In this document: in pieces, positions 44,103-53,926 of the stretch | Layout of the letters: each line of letters starts with the position of its first letter | Position numbering within the stretch: the first letter of the stretch is position 1 | NCBI RefSeq assembly: GCF_000013385.1 | Contig: NC_007760.1 | Span: 2,171,001-2,235,000, forward strand | Reading direction: 5' to 3' | Length of the DNA stretch: 64,000 nt | Source of the DNA: Anaeromyxobacter dehalogenans 2CP-C | GTDB lineage: Bacteria > Myxococcota > Myxococcia > Myxococcales > Anaeromyxobacteraceae | The notes under the pieces: generated by a model | What the model was told of the DNA's origin: nothing | Database searches by the model: none | Seen by the model: the letters and a program-made list of their open reading frames with translations, nothing else | Position numbers and translations under genes: made by a program

Positions 44103-45809
44103 TCACTCACCGTCGATCATGTCGTTGAGGGGGGCACCGGCCGGCACCATCGGGTACACCTTCTCCTCGCGCCGGATCCGGACGTCCACGATGGTGGGGC
44201 CGTCCTGGTTCGCGAGCGCGCGGTCGATGACCTGATCCAGCTCCTCCGGCGTCCGGGCGCGCAGGCCGAGGCAGCCGTACGCGTCGGCGAGCTTCACCAG
44301 GTCCGGGAGATCGGCGAGCGGCGTCTCCGCGTACTTCTCCTCGTAGAACAGCTCCTGCCACTGGCGGACCATCCCCAGGAACAGGTTGTTCAGGATGAAG
44401 ATCTTGATGGGCAGCCTGAGCTCGGACGCGGTGGCGAGGTCCTGCAGCGTCATCTGGAACGAGCCGTCGCCGTCGATGCCGATCACCAGCGCGTCCGGGC
44501 GGCCGAGCTGGATGCCGATCGCGGACGGGAGGCAGAAGCCCATGGTCCCGAGGCCGCCGGAGGTGACGAACGTCCGGGGCTCGGCGGTCTTCCACCACTG
44601 CGCCGCGAACATCTGGTGCTCGCCCACGCCGGTGGTGACGATGGCCTTGCCGCCGGTCTTCTTCCACAGCGTGTCGATGACGTACTGCGGGAGCAGCGGC
44701 TGCTTGGGGTCCTGGCGGTAGCGGAGCGGGTGCTTCTCGCGCCACTCGTTCACCCGCTTCCACCAGGGCGCGAGGTCCGGGCGCCCGTGGTCGGCGAACG
44801 CGCGCCGCGCCTCCTCGTGCAGCTGCGGGAGCAGGCGCTTCAGGTCGCCCACCAGCGGCACCGTGGCGGTCACCAGCTTCGAGATCTCCGCCGGGTCCAC
44901 GTCGAGGTGGATCACCTTCGCCTCGGGGGCGAAGGTGGAGAGCTTGCCGGTGACGCGGTCGTCGAAGCGGGCGCCGAGCGCGATGATCAGGTCGGACGCC
45001 TGCACCGTGTAGTTCGCGAACCGCGACCCGTGCATGCCGAACATGCCCAGGCACAGCGGGCTCGTCTCCGGGAACGCGCCCTTGCCGTGGAGCGTCGTCA
45101 CCACCGGCGCGCCGAGGAACTCGGCGAACGCGAAGACCTCCTTGTGCGCGTCGGCGGTGCGGACGCCGCCGCCCAGGTACACCACCGGCCGGCTGGACGC
45201 GCGCATGAGCTGCGCGGCGTCCTTGAGCCGCGGCTCCTCGCGGACCGGCGGGTGGTAGCCGGGGATCTCGACCGTCTCCGGCCACTCGAACTCCAGCTCG
45301 GCGTTGAGCACGTCCTTCGGGATGTCCACCAGCACCGGGCCGGGCCGGCCGGTGCGGGCCACGTAGAACGCCTCCTTGAGGATGCGGGGCAGCTCGCGCA
45401 CGTCGGTCACCAGCCAGTTGTGCTTGGTGATCGGCATGGTGATGCCGGTGATGTCCGCCTCCTGGAACGCGTCGGTGCCGATGAGGCTCGAGGACACGTT
45501 CGCGGTGATCGCGACCATGGGCACCGAGTCCATGTACGCGTCGGCGATCGCGGTCACGAGGTTGGTCGCGCCCGGGCCGGACGTGCCCATGCACACGCCC
45601 ACCTTGCCGGTGGCGTGGGCGTAGCCCTCCGCCGCGTGCCCGCCCACCTGCTCGTGGCGCACCAGCACGTGCTTGGGCCGCTCGACCCCGTAGAGCGCGT
45701 CGTAGAGCGGGAGGATCGCGCCGCCTGGGATGCCGAAGAGGACCTCCACCCCCTCCGCCTCCAGGGCGCGCAGGACCGCCTTCGCGCCCGTCATCTTCTC
45801 CTTGGCCAT
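44103..45809 (-). CDS. ilvB: Acetolactate synthase large subunit
   Basis: ThDP enzyme, 568 aa from the ATG 45807-45809 (MAKEKMTGAKAVLRALEAEG) with AAGGTGA upstream. FGIPGGAILPLYDAL, the catalytic Glu in VRHEQVGGHAAEGYA and the ThDP/Mg motif GDGSFQMTLQDLATASELRL are present. It lies 212 bp after leuD, with a structured leader and a small ORF in the gap. Confidence 0.96.
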   Translation of the reverse strand: MAKEKMTGAKAVLRALEAEGVEVLFGIPGGAILPLYDALYGVERPKHVLVRHEQVGGHAAEGYAHATGKVGVCMGTSGPGATNLVTAIADAYMDSVPMVAITANVSSSLIGTDAFQEADITGITMPITKHNWLVTDVRELPRILKEAFYVARTGRPGPVLVDIPKDVLNAELEFEWPETVEIPGYHPPVREEPRLKDAAQLMRASSRPVVYLGGGVRTADAHKEVFAFAEFLGAPVVTTLHGKGAFPETSPLCLGMFGMHGSRFANYTVQASDLIIALGARFDDRVTGKLSTFAPEAKVIHLDVDPAEISKLVTATVPLVGDLKRLLPQLHEEARRAFADHGRPDLAPWWKRVNEWREKHPLRYRQDPKQPLLPQYVIDTLWKKTGGKAIVTTGVGEHQMFAAQWWKTAEPRTFVTSGGLGTMGFCLPSAIGIQLGRPDALVIGIDGDGSFQMTLQDLATASELRLPIKIFILNNLFLGMVRQWQELFYEEKYAETPLADLPDLVKLADAYGCLGLRARTPEELDQVIDRALANQDGPTIVDVRIRREEKVYPMVPAGAPLNDMIDGE

Positions 45810-45824
45810 GCCGTCACCTTCGAT

Positions 45825-45838
45825 TCGAACGTGTTCGA
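45825..45838. promoter_or_regulatory. Palindrome just upstream of ilvB
   Basis: TCGAAC-GT-GTTCGA, 6-bp arms, 16 to 29 nt before the ilvB ATG. It is a possible operator or a small RNA stem near the ribosome-binding site. Confidence 0.35.
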
Positions 45839-45870
45839 GGGAGCTGCGCTGTCGCGAAGCGGAACGCCTA

Positions 45871-45921
45871 CGCACGGCCCGGCGTCGCCGCCCGGGGGCG
45901 GCGCCGGCGGCGGACCGTGCG
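45871..45921 (-). other. Long imperfect hairpin in ilvB leader
   Basis: Outer arms CGCACGG (45871-45877) and CCGTGCG (45915-45921) enclose inner G+C-rich stems around CGCCGCCC. It lies between the small ORF at 45924-46025 and ilvB. Confidence 0.4.
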
Positions 45922-45923
45922 CG

Positions 45924-46025
45924 TCATACGGCCACGGCGCGGATGCCGCGGCCCGCGGAGCCGCGCGAGGGCGCGGACGCGGCGGCGCCGCCGGGGACGG
46001 CGAGGCGCTTGGCGCCCTCGCTCAC
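45924..46025 (-). CDS. Small ORF, candidate ilvB leader peptide
   Basis: 33 codons from a GTG that overlaps the leuD stop as GTGA, ending in Gly-Ile-Arg-Ala-Val-Ala-Val with the last Val written GTA, a rare codon in this G+C-rich sequence. A large hairpin follows at once. The layout resembles branched-chain amino acid attenuation, but the ORF could be chance. Confidence 0.3.
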   Translation of the reverse strand: MSEGAKRLAVPGGAAASAPSRGSAGRGIRAVAV

Positions 46026-46597
46026 CGGCGGCCCCCTTCGAACGCGGCGATGTCCGCGTCCTGCGCGAGCAGGAAGCCGAGCTCGTCCACGCCGTTCAGC
46101 AGGCAGTAGCGCGCGAACCCGTCGATCGGGAACTTCGCGGTCGAGCCGTCGGGCAGCGTGACGGTCTGCGCCTCGACGTCCACGCGGACGCTCGCGCCCG
46201 GGGCGGCGAGCAGCTTCGCGTGGCTGGCCGGGTCGAGCACCACCGGGACGAGCCCGTTCTTGAGCGCGTTGTTGCGGAAGATGTCGGCGATGCGCGTGGA
46301 GATCACCGCGCGGACGCCGGCGTCCACCAGCGCCCAGGGCGCGTGCTCGCGCGACGAGCCGCAGCCGAAGTTGTCGCCCGCCACCAGGATCGAGCAGCCC
46401 TGGGCCTCCGGCCGGTTCAGGACGAAGTCGGGGCGGGGCGAGCCGTCGGCGGCGTAGCGCCAGTCGGAGAACAGCGCCTTGCCGAGCCCCTTCTTGTCGG
46501 TGACCTTGAGGAAGCGGGCCGGGATGATCTGGTCGGTGTCCACGTTCTCGCGGGGGAGGACGACGGTGCGGCTCTCGATGACGCGGATCGGTTCCAT
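46022..46597 (-). CDS. leuD: 3-isopropylmalate dehydratase small subunit
   Basis: 191 aa, start ATG 46595-46597 ([20 protein letters not shown]) overlapping the leuC stop as TGATG. The substrate-binding loop [17 protein letters not shown] and [19 protein letters not shown] are typical. It pairs with LeuC to isomerise isopropylmalate. Confidence 0.95.
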   Translation of the reverse strand: MEPIRVIESRTVVLPRENVDTDQIIPARFLKVTDKKGLGKALFSDWRYAADGSPRPDFVLNRPEAQGCSILVAGDNFGCGSSREHAPWALVDAGVRAVISTRIADIFRNNALKNGLVPVVLDPASHAKLLAAPGASVRVDVEAQTVTLPDGSTAKFPIDGFARYCLLNGVDELGFLLAQDADIAAFEGGRR

Positions 46598-48039
46598 CAC
46601 CGGCCCTCCAGCACGCGGCGGGGATCGGCGACGGCGCCCGTCACCGCGGCGGCCGCGGCGGTGAGCGGGCTGGCGAGGAGCGTCCGCCCGCCGGGGCCCT
46701 GGCGCCCCTCGAAGTTGCGGTTCGACGTGGAGACGCAGTACTGGCCGGCCCGGATGTCGTCGCCGTTCATGGCGATGCACATCGAGCAGCCGGGCTCGCG
46801 CCACTCGGCGCCGGCCTCGCGCACGACGCGGTCGATGCCCTCGGCCTCGGCGTCCTTCTTCACCCGGTGCGAGCCGGGCACCACCAGCGTGCGGGTCCGC
46901 ACCTTGCGCCCCTTCAGCACCCGGGCCGCCTCGCGCATGTCCTCGATGCGGCCGTTGGTGCAGGAGCCGATGAACACCACGTCCACCTTCTGCCCGGCGA
47001 TCGGCTTGCCGGGGACGAGCCCCATGTAGCGGAGCGCGGCCTCGAGCGTGGTGCGGGCGGAGGCGTCCCGCTCCGCGGCCGGGTCCGGCACCAGGCCGGT
47101 GACGGCGATGCCCTGCCCCGGGTTCGTGCCGAACGTGATCATCGGCTCGAGCGCGGAGGCGTCCAGGCGGAGCTCGCGGTCGTAGGTGGCGCCCTCGTCC
47201 GACGGCAGCGCGCGCCAGCGGGCCACCGCCTCGTCCCACGCGGCGCCCTTCGGCGCGCGGGGCCGGCCGGCCAGCCACTGGAAGGTGGTGTCGTCCGGCG
47301 CGACCAGGCCGGCGCGGGCGCCCGCCTCGATCGACATGTTGCAGAGGGTCATGCGGCCCTCCATCGAGAGCGCGCGGACCGCGGGGCCGAGGTACTCGAT
47401 GACGTGGCCGGTGCCGCCGCCCACCCCGAGCCTCGCGATGATCGCGAGGATCAGGTCCTTGGCGGAGAGGCCCGGGCCGAGCGCCCCGTCCACCCGCACG
47501 GCCAGCGTGCGGGGGCGGCGCTGCAGCAGGCACTGCGAGGCGAGCACGTGGCCGACCTCGGAGGTGCCGATCCCGAACGCGAGCGCGCCGAACGCGCCGT
47601 GCGTGGCGGTGTGGCTGTCGCCGCACACCACCGTCATGCCGGGCTGGGTGGCGCCCATCTCCGGGCCGAACACGTGAACCACGCCCTGCGCCTCGTCGCC
47701 GAGCCCGTGCAGCTCGACGCCGAAGTCGGCGCAGTTGCGCTCCATCTGCGAGACCTGCGCGGCCGCCTGCGCGTCCACGAACGGCCACCGGCCATCCGCG
47801 CCGCGGGGCAGCGTCGGGATGGAGTGGTCCATGGTGGCGAGCGTGCGCTCGGGGCGGCGGAGCTTCAGGCCGCGCTCCCGCAGCACCGTGAACGCCTGCG
47901 GGCTGGTCACCTCGTGCACCAGGTGCAGGTCCACGTAGAGGATCGCGGGCGCGTCCGGGGTCTCGGCGCGGACCACGTGCGCGTCCCAGACCTTGTCGAT
48001 GATGGTCCTCGGCTGGTTGCCGTCGCTGCGCTTCGACAT
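46597..48039 (-). CDS. leuC: 3-isopropylmalate dehydratase large subunit
   Basis: 480 aa, start ATG 48037-48039 overlapping leuA's stop as TGATG. The aconitase-type 4Fe-4S cysteines are in [13 protein letters not shown] and [33 protein letters not shown] is the other family signature. It lies between leuA and leuD. Confidence 0.96.
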
Positions 48040-49610
48040 CAGGGCGTCCCCATCTCCGCGCGGGCCTCGCTCTCGGTGGGCGGTGGCATCTTCAGGGCGA
48101 TCCGGTTGACCACGTCGAGGAACGCCCGCGCGCTGCCCTCGATGATGTCGGTGGAGAGCGCGCGCCCGCGGTACACGCCGGTCGGGTGCTCGACCTCGAT
48201 GGAGACCTCGCCTTGCGCGTCCTCGCCGCGGGACACGCTCGCGATCTGGTAGTCGCGGAGCTTCAGGCTGATGCCGGTGACCTTCTCGATGGCGCGGTAC
48301 ACCGCGTCCACCGGGCCGTCGCCGGCCGCGACCTCCTGGATCCGCTCGCCGGCGGCGGAGCGGAGCGCGACCGACGCGCAGGGCAGCGTGCCGGTGCCGG
48401 AGGTGGTGGAGAGCGCCTCCAGCTCCCACGCCACGCTCCCCTTCCCCAGGATCTGCCCGTGGACCACGAGCGCCTCGATGTCGGCGTCGTAGATGTCCTT
48501 CTTCTTGTCGGCCAGCACCTTGAAGTCGGCGAACACCTTGTCGATCTGCGCCTCGTCGAGCTGGTAGCCGAGCGCGAGGAGCCGGTCCTTCAGCGCGTGG
48601 CGCCCGGAGTGCTTGCCGAGCACGAGCTGGCTGCGGGCGAAGCCGACCTCCTCCGGCCGCATGATCTCGTAGGTCTCGCGGTTGGTGAGCATCCCGTGCT
48701 GGTGGATGCCGGCCTCGTGCGCGAACGCGTTCTGGCCCACGATGGCCTTGTTGCGCTGCACGTGGAGCCCGGTGACCTGCGACACCAGGCGGCTGGTGGG
48801 GAAGAGCCGCTCGGTCTGCACGCCGGTGGTCACCCCGAGGACGTCGTGGCGCGTCCTGAACGCCATGACGATCTCCTCGAGCGAGGCGTTCCCGGCGCGC
48901 TCGCCGATGCCGTTGATGGTGCACTCGACCTGGCGCGCGCCCTCGAGCACGCCGGCCAGGCTGTTCGCGACCGCCATGCCCAGGTCGTTGTGGCAGTGCA
49001 CCGAGATGATCGCCTTCTCGATGCCGCGGACGTGCTTGCGCAGGTAGCGGATGGTCTCCGCGTACGTCGAGGGGAGCGCGTAGCCGACCGTGTCCGGGAT
49101 GTTCACGGTGCCGGCGCCGGCCTCGATGACGCGCTCGACCACCTCGGCGAGGAACTCGAGCTCGGTGCGGGCGGAGTCCTCGGCGGAGAACTCGACGTCG
49201 TCGAACTTCTCGCGGGCGAGCTTCACGCCGTCCACGGAGCGCTTGATGATCTCGTCCTTCGCGAGCTTCAGCTTGAAGTCGCGGTGGATGGGCGAGGTGG
49301 CGAGGAACACGTGGCAGCGGCGCCGCGGCGCGTCGGCGAGCGCCTTCCACGAGGCCTCGATGTCGCCCTTGTTGCAGCGGGAGAGGCTCGCGATGATCGG
49401 CCCCTCGACCTGCCGGCTGACCGCCTGGATGGCCTCCAGATCGCCGGGGGAGGCCGCCGCGAACCCGGCCTCGATGACGTCCACGCCCAGATCCCGAAGG
49501 GCCCGCGCCACCTGGAGCTTCTGCCCCAGGTTCATCGACGCCCCCGGCGACTGCTCCCCGTCGCGGAGGGTGGTGTCGAAGATGGTGACCCTTTGGCCTG
49601 CGTCGCTCAC
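48039..49610 (-). CDS. leuA: 2-isopropylmalate synthase
   Basis: First committed enzyme of leucine synthesis, 523 aa. I take the GTG 49608-49610 ([20 protein letters not shown]), with AAGGAG about 10 bases upstream. The TIM-barrel signatures [15 protein letters not shown] and [16 protein letters not shown], and a C-terminal regulatory domain for leucine feedback (about 390-510), are present. It leads leuA-leuC-leuD. Confidence 0.95.
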
Positions 49611-49712
49611 GGTTTCGTCTCTCCTTCCGGGACCTTGACGAGGTCTGACCGGCTCGGCTGAAACGGGAACCGCGAAGGGTACCAGAAACGTCCGGCGATG
49701 TGTACCCATCGA

Positions 49713-49730
49713 ACACCCGTAAACGGGCGT
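49713..49730. promoter_or_regulatory. Imperfect palindrome upstream of leuA
   Basis: 18-bp dyad with one mismatched pair, centred in CCCGTAAACGGG, about 105-120 bp before leuA. A weak TACACA-N17-TACCCT promoter lies between it and the gene, so it may be an upstream operator. Confidence 0.35.
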
Positions 49731-49795
49731 TCCACCGCACCCTGGCGGGCGGTGCTCGATGACGCTCACAGCGGGAGGGGCCCCAGCCGCAGCCT

Positions 49796-49860
49796 GGGGA
49801 GGGGTGCAACCCCTCCCCGCGGGGACCTCGCGCGTGCCCGCGAACGCGGGCGCGCGAGGT
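49796..49860. repeat. Cluster of long perfect inverted repeats between thrS and leuA
   Basis: First a 9-bp stem GGGGAGGGG-TGCAA-CCCCTCCCC (49796-49818), then ACCTCGCGCG / CGCGCGAGGT (49825-49834 and 49851-49860, 10 bp) enclosing CCCGCG-AA-CGCGGG, which together make a 36-nt almost unbroken hairpin. The density resembles REP-type palindromic elements. It fills most of the 319-bp gap between the genes. Confidence 0.55.
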
Positions 49861-49912
49861 CACGGGCCCCGCGAAGCAGGAGTGGGGCCCCGACGAGCTC
49901 CGCTCGGCGGGG

Positions 49913-49929
49913 CGAGGGCGCAGCCCTCG
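49913..49929. terminator. Hairpin abutting the thrS stop
   Basis: CGAGGGC-GCA-GCCCTCG, 7-bp stem directly after the thrS stop codon, without a U-tract. Confidence 0.4.
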
Positions 49930-51882
49930 TCAGAAGGGCGCCGTGGCCTCGCGGGCCATGAGCTCGGCGAACGTCTCGAGCGGCATCGTCTTCAGGTCCT
50001 CGCCGCCGTGCCGGCGCGGCGAGACGCCCCTCGCCTCGACCTCCTTCTCGCCGACGACCAGCGTGAACGGGATCTTCGCGAGCTGCGCGTTCCGGATCTT
50101 CGCGCCGAGCTTGTCCGAGGACCCGTCCACCTCGACGCGCCAGCCGCGCGCCTGCAGCGCCGCCGCCGCCTCGCGCGCCCACGCGTCGAAGCGATCCGAG
50201 ACCGTCACCACCCGCGCCTGCACCGGCGCGAGCCAGGCCGGGAACGCGCCGGCGTAGTGCTCGGTGAGGATGGCGATGAACCGCTCGAACGAGCCGTAGA
50301 TGGCGCGGTGGATCACCACCGGCCGGTGCTCCTTGTTGTCCTCGCCCACGAAGGTGAGGTCGAAGCGCTCGGGGGCGGCGTAGTCGAGTTGGATGGTGCA
50401 GGTCTGCCAGCGGCGGCCGAGCGAGTCGGTCACCAGCATGTCGATCTTCGGGCCGTAGAACGCGCCGTCGCCGGGGTTGAGCGTCCACTTCAGCCCGGTC
50501 GCGTCGAGCGACTTCCGCAGCAGCGCCTCGGCGCGGTCCCACAGCGCGTCGTCGCCGATGCGCTGCTCCGGGCGGGTGGAGAAGGTGGCCTCGAAGCCCA
50601 GGCCGAACGCGCCGTACACGACCTTCATCAGCTCGAAGATCCGCAGCACCTCGTCGGTCACCTGCTCCTCGCGCAGGTAGATGTGCGCGTCGTCCTGCTC
50701 GAACTGGCGCACGCGGGTGAGGCCGCCCAGCGAGCCGGACGCCTCGTTGCGGTGGAGCGCGTCGGTGGTGAAGTAGCGGACCGGCAGCTCGCGGTACGAG
50801 CGCTTGTCCATCCGGTAGATGAGGTGGTGCGACGGGCAGTTCATGGGCTTCAGCGAGAAGCTGCACCGGTCCTCCAGCGCCAGCGCCGGATCCGACTCGC
50901 TGTCCACCACCAGGAACATGTTCTCCCGGTACTTGCCCCAGTGCCCGGAGGTCTCCCACAGCCGCTTGTTGAACAGCAGCGGCGTCTTCACCTCCTGGTA
51001 CCCGTTCTTCAGGACCAGGCGGCGCATCGCGTCCTCGAGCACGTTGTAGAGGACGGTGCCGGCGGGGAGCCAAAACGGCGCGCCGGGCGCGTACTCGTGG
51101 AACGTGAACAGCCCGAGCTGCGGGCCGAGGCGGCGGTGGTCGCGCTTCTTCACCTCCTCGAGCTTCGCGAGGTGCGCGTCCAGCTCCTTCTTGTCGAAGA
51201 AGGCGGTGCCGTAGATGCGCTGGAGCATCGCGTTCTTCGCGTCGCCGCGCCAGTACGCGCCGGCCACGTTCAGCAGCTTCACGACGCCGATGCGGCCGGT
51301 GGACGGGCCGTGCGGCCCGAGGCAGAAGTCCACCCAGTCGCCGTGCTTGTAGAGCGTGAGGGTCTTCGCGCCCTTCGCGGCGATGTCCTTCACGATCTCG
51401 ACCTTGTACCGCTCGCCCATGCCCTCGAAGAGCGCCAGCGCGGCCTCCATCGAGATCTCGGAGCGGACGAAGGGCAGGTCGGCCTTGATCGCCTCGTTGG
51501 TCGCCTTCTCGATCTTCTCGAGGTCCTCGGGCGTGAACGGGGTCTCGCGGGCGAAGTCGTAGTAGAAGCCGTCCTCGATGGCCGGGCCGATGGTGACCTG
51601 CGTGCCGGGGTAGAGCTTCTGCACCACGCTCGCCATCACGTGCGCGGCGTCGTGGCGCGCGACCTCGAGCGCCTCCGGGCTCCGGGTGGTGACGATCTCC
51701 AGCCTCGCGTCGCGGTCGAGGGCGCGCGAGAGGTCCACCGGCGCGCCGTCCAGCTTCGCGAAGTAGGCCGCCTTGGCGAGGCCTGCGCCGATCTGCCCCT
51801 TCACGAAGTCGATGACCGGGGTGCCCCGCGGCGCCTCCTTCTGGCTGCCATCGGGGAGCGTCACCTTCACGAGGTCGGACAT
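49930..51882 (-). CDS. thrS: Threonyl-tRNA synthetase
   Basis: 650 aa from the ATG 51880-51882 ([20 protein letters not shown]). It contains an N-terminal TGS domain (1-65), an editing/SAD domain with [12 protein letters not shown], and the class II core with zinc Cys in [14 protein letters not shown] and the motif [20 protein letters not shown]. The C-terminal anticodon-binding domain is complete. The start lies only about 24 bp after the terminator of the tRNA-Val gene, so no separate promoter fits between them. Confidence 0.96.
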   Translation of the reverse strand: MSDLVKVTLPDGSQKEAPRGTPVIDFVKGQIGAGLAKAAYFAKLDGAPVDLSRALDRDARLEIVTTRSPEALEVARHDAAHVMASVVQKLYPGTQVTIGPAIEDGFYYDFARETPFTPEDLEKIEKATNEAIKADLPFVRSEISMEAALALFEGMGERYKVEIVKDIAAKGAKTLTLYKHGDWVDFCLGPHGPSTGRIGVVKLLNVAGAYWRGDAKNAMLQRIYGTAFFDKKELDAHLAKLEEVKKRDHRRLGPQLGLFTFHEYAPGAPFWLPAGTVLYNVLEDAMRRLVLKNGYQEVKTPLLFNKRLWETSGHWGKYRENMFLVVDSESDPALALEDRCSFSLKPMNCPSHHLIYRMDKRSYRELPVRYFTTDALHRNEASGSLGGLTRVRQFEQDDAHIYLREEQVTDEVLRIFELMKVVYGAFGLGFEATFSTRPEQRIGDDALWDRAEALLRKSLDATGLKWTLNPGDGAFYGPKIDMLVTDSLGRRWQTCTIQLDYAAPERFDLTFVGEDNKEHRPVVIHRAIYGSFERFIAILTEHYAGAFPAWLAPVQARVVTVSDRFDAWAREAAAALQARGWRVEVDGSSDKLGAKIRNAQLAKIPFTLVVGEKEVEARGVSPRRHGGEDLKTMPLETFAELMAREATAPF

Positions 51883-51905
51883 GTCGGTATGCCTATCCGT
51901 GGTCG

Positions 51906-51934
51906 AAAAAAAAGGCCAGCCGTGGCGGCTGGCC
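51906..51934 (-). terminator. Strong intrinsic terminator between tRNA-Val and thrS
   Basis: GGCCAGCC-GCCAC-GGCTGGCC (8-bp perfect stem) followed by eight T on the minus strand (51906-51913). It is the best terminator in the window. Confidence 0.9.
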
Positions 51935-51960
51935 CTCGGTGGCGGGGGACGCCCGCGATG

Positions 51961-52032
51961 TGGGCACGGCTGGGATCGAACCAGCGACCCCCTGCGTGTC
52001 AAGCAGGTGCTCTACCACTGAGCCACGCGCCC
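51961..52032 (-). tRNA. tRNA-Val (anticodon GAC)
   Basis: 72 nt. Acceptor GGGCGCG/CGTGCCC pairs with one G-U; the D-arm is GCTC/GAGC, the anticodon stem CCTGC/GCAGG holds the loop TTGACAC with anticodon GAC, and the T-arm is GCTGG-TTCGATC-CCAGC. CCA is not encoded. It is preceded by a near-consensus promoter and followed by a terminator. Confidence 0.95.
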
Positions 52033-52046
52033 TTCGATGAGGCGCG

Positions 52047-52074
52047 GTTATAGCCGAACGGGAATCGGTGTCAA
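52047..52074 (-). promoter_or_regulatory. Promoter of tRNA-Val
   Basis: TTGACA (52069-52074), 16-bp spacer, TATAAC (52047-52052), about 15 bp before the mature tRNA. The -35 box overlaps the stop codon of the phosphatidyltransferase gene. Confidence 0.8.
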
Positions 52075-52685
52075 CGGCCGGGCGCGCGCGCCGCGCGCAG
52101 GAAGAACAGGAAGTACTGCGCGAACGAGAGCGTCACGCACAGCGCCGCGAGCAGCCCCAGGGCCGCCACGTACGGCTCCACCGCGTGGCGCGGGTAGCCG
52201 CCGTAGTCGCCGGCGAGCGCGGTGAGCACGGTCGCGGCGAGCGCGAAGGTGGCGTACTTGCCGATGCGCGTGGGGGCGACCGGGATGACCCGGTGGACGG
52301 TGCGCAGGAACGCCGCGCCGGCGAGCTGCGCCAGGTCGCGGGCCACCACCAGCGCCGGGAGCCAGGCCGGCAGCCGGCCGGTGGCGGCCAGCGCCACCAG
52401 CGCGCACGCGGCCAGGAACTTGTCCGCGATGGGATCGAGGAACGCGCCGAGCCGGGTGCGCTGCCGGAGCGCGCGCGCCACCAGCCCGTCCAGCACGTCG
52501 GTGGCCGCGGCGGCCGCGAAGGCGGCCAGCGCGCGGGGCCGGTCGCCGCCCACGTAGAGGACCAGGAACGCGGGCGCGAGCGCGATGCGCAGCGCGGTGA
52601 GCGCGTTGGCGAGGTTCACCGGCGAGGCCTCGTCCTCGGCCGGGCGGGGCTCGTCCTCGAGCGGGCGCGGGGGCGGGACGCTCAC
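52071..52685 (-). CDS. CDP-alcohol phosphatidyltransferase family protein
   Basis: 204 aa, GTG start 52683-52685. The family signature is complete: DVLDGLVARALRQRTRLGAF followed by LDPIADK, that is D-x2-DG-x2-AR-x8-G-x3-D-x3-D. Several membrane helices surround it. Members make phosphatidylglycerol phosphate or related lipids; PgsA is the closest guess, but substrate cannot be fixed. It begins 6 bp after the glyoxalase-II-like gene. Confidence 0.83.
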   Translation of the reverse strand: MSVPPPRPLEDEPRPAEDEASPVNLANALTALRIALAPAFLVLYVGGDRPRALAAFAAAAATDVLDGLVARALRQRTRLGAFLDPIADKFLAACALVALAATGRLPAWLPALVVARDLAQLAGAAFLRTVHRVIPVAPTRIGKYATFALAATVLTALAGDYGGYPRHAVEPYVAALGLLAALCVTLSFAQYFLFFLRAARAPGR

Positions 52686-52691
52686 GACGCC

Positions 52692-53459
52692 TCAGGCGCG
52701 GTCGCGCAACGCGCGGAGCGCCACGAACCGCCGCGCCGGGCCGGCGGCCGCGGCGGACGGCTCGGCGCGCGCCACCGCGGCGGCGACGCCGGGCGCGTCG
52801 AGCCGCAGGAACGGGTTGACCGCGCGCTCCCCCGCGAGCGTGCTCGGCGCGGGCTCGAGGCCGGCGGCGTGCGCCGCCTCGACCTCCGCCAGCCGCGCGC
52901 GCGCCGCCGCGCCGTCCGGCTCCAGTGCCAGCGCGAACGCGAGGTTGGGCGCGGCGTAGTCGTGGCCCGGGTGCACCTCCAGCCCGCCGTCGAGCCGCGC
53001 GATCGGGCCGAGGAAGCTCTCCGCCAGCCGGGCGGGATCGCCGCCGTGCCGGCAGTTGCCGCACCCGGCCCAGAACAGCGTGTCGCCGGTGAGCAGCCGC
53101 CCCTCCCACTCCAGCAGCACCGAGCCCGGGGTGTGGCCCGGGACCGGGTGCACCCGCAGCGCGAGCGCCCCCAGCGCCACCTCGGCGCGCCCGGCCAGGT
53201 CAACGTCGGGCCGGTAGCGGGCGGCGTCGCCGCCGTGGCCGAGCACCTGCGCGCCGAGCGCGCGCGCCACCGCGGCCGTGCCGCCGGTGTGGTCGGCGTG
53301 GCCGTGCGTGTGCAGGATCCAGCGCGGGCGGACGCCGTGCGCGGCGGCGAGCGCGAGGGCGGCGTCCGGGTCGCCCGGGTCCACCAGCGCCGCGTCGCCG
53401 CCCGCCGCGAGCAGGTACGTGTAGTTGTCCTTCCCGTACCGGCGGCGGTCGAAGATCAC
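52692..53459 (-). CDS. Metallo-beta-lactamase fold hydrolase, glyoxalase II type
   Basis: 255 aa from the GTG 53457-53459, overlapping the upstream VOC gene's stop as GTGA. The dinuclear metal motif is HTHGHADHTGG with further ligands in GHTPGSV, TGDTLF and HPGHDY. The C-terminal HAGH domain (about 160-250) fits hydroxyacylglutathione hydrolases. It pairs with a VOC-fold protein, so a role in methylglyoxal detoxification is plausible but not proven. Confidence 0.83.
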   Translation of the reverse strand: MIFDRRRYGKDNYTYLLAAGGDAALVDPGDPDAALALAAAHGVRPRWILHTHGHADHTGGTAAVARALGAQVLGHGGDAARYRPDVDLAGRAEVALGALALRVHPVPGHTPGSVLLEWEGRLLTGDTLFWAGCGNCRHGGDPARLAESFLGPIARLDGGLEVHPGHDYAAPNLAFALALEPDGAAARARLAEVEAAHAAGLEPAPSTLAGERAVNPFLRLDAPGVAAAVARAEPSAAAAGPARRFVALRALRDRA

Positions 53460-53863
53460 GGCCGCTCCCCGCCCCCGGCGTCGTGCGGGTGGTGGCTGAG
53501 CCCGATCCGGTTCCCCTCGGGATCGAGCACGTAGATGGTCCAGCGGGTCCGGTGCACCACCTGCACGCCCGCCTCCTCCAGCCGGTCCTCCCAGGCCCGC
53601 CGCTCGTCCGGCCCGATGCGCAGCGCCACGAGGTGGAGCCCCGGCTTGCCGTCGCGCCAGGGGCGCGGGACCGGCGCCTCGTCGGCGCGCTCCAGCGCCA
53701 GGAACTGCCCCTCCCCGAGCGCCAGCCACACGCTCCGGTCGCCCCCGCCCTCCTCGCGCGGCCAGCGCCGCAGCACCTCGAGCCCCAGCACCTCCCGGTA
53801 GAACCGCTCGCACCGGGAGAGATCGGCGCACTGGATGGCGAGGTGGTGGAGGAGGGGCGGCAC
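53456..53863 (-). CDS. VOC (glyoxalase I fold) protein
   Basis: 135 aa from a GTG at 53861-53863 ([20 protein letters not shown]). It has paired beta-alpha-beta-beta-beta units with His in LLHHLAIQC, Glu in FLALERADE and a later [12 protein letters not shown]. This is a glyoxalase/bleomycin-resistance fold. The overlap with the glyoxalase-II-like gene suggests a joint role. Confidence 0.75.
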   Translation of the reverse strand: MPPLLHHLAIQCADLSRCERFYREVLGLEVLRRWPREEGGGDRSVWLALGEGQFLALERADEAPVPRPWRDGKPGLHLVALRIGPDERRAWEDRLEEAGVQVVHRTRWTIYVLDPEGNRIGLSHHPHDAGGGERP

Positions 53864-53926
53864 GCGCGGAGGGTAACCCCTCGCCCTGGCCGGACGCCAC
53901 CACGGCCGTGGTAGCCTCGGCGGGCC

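Noticed and set aside
45825-45838. LexA/SOS box before ilvB
   Set aside because: The Bacillus-type box needs CGAAC-N4-GTTCG; here the arms are separated by only two bases, and ilvB is not an SOS gene.
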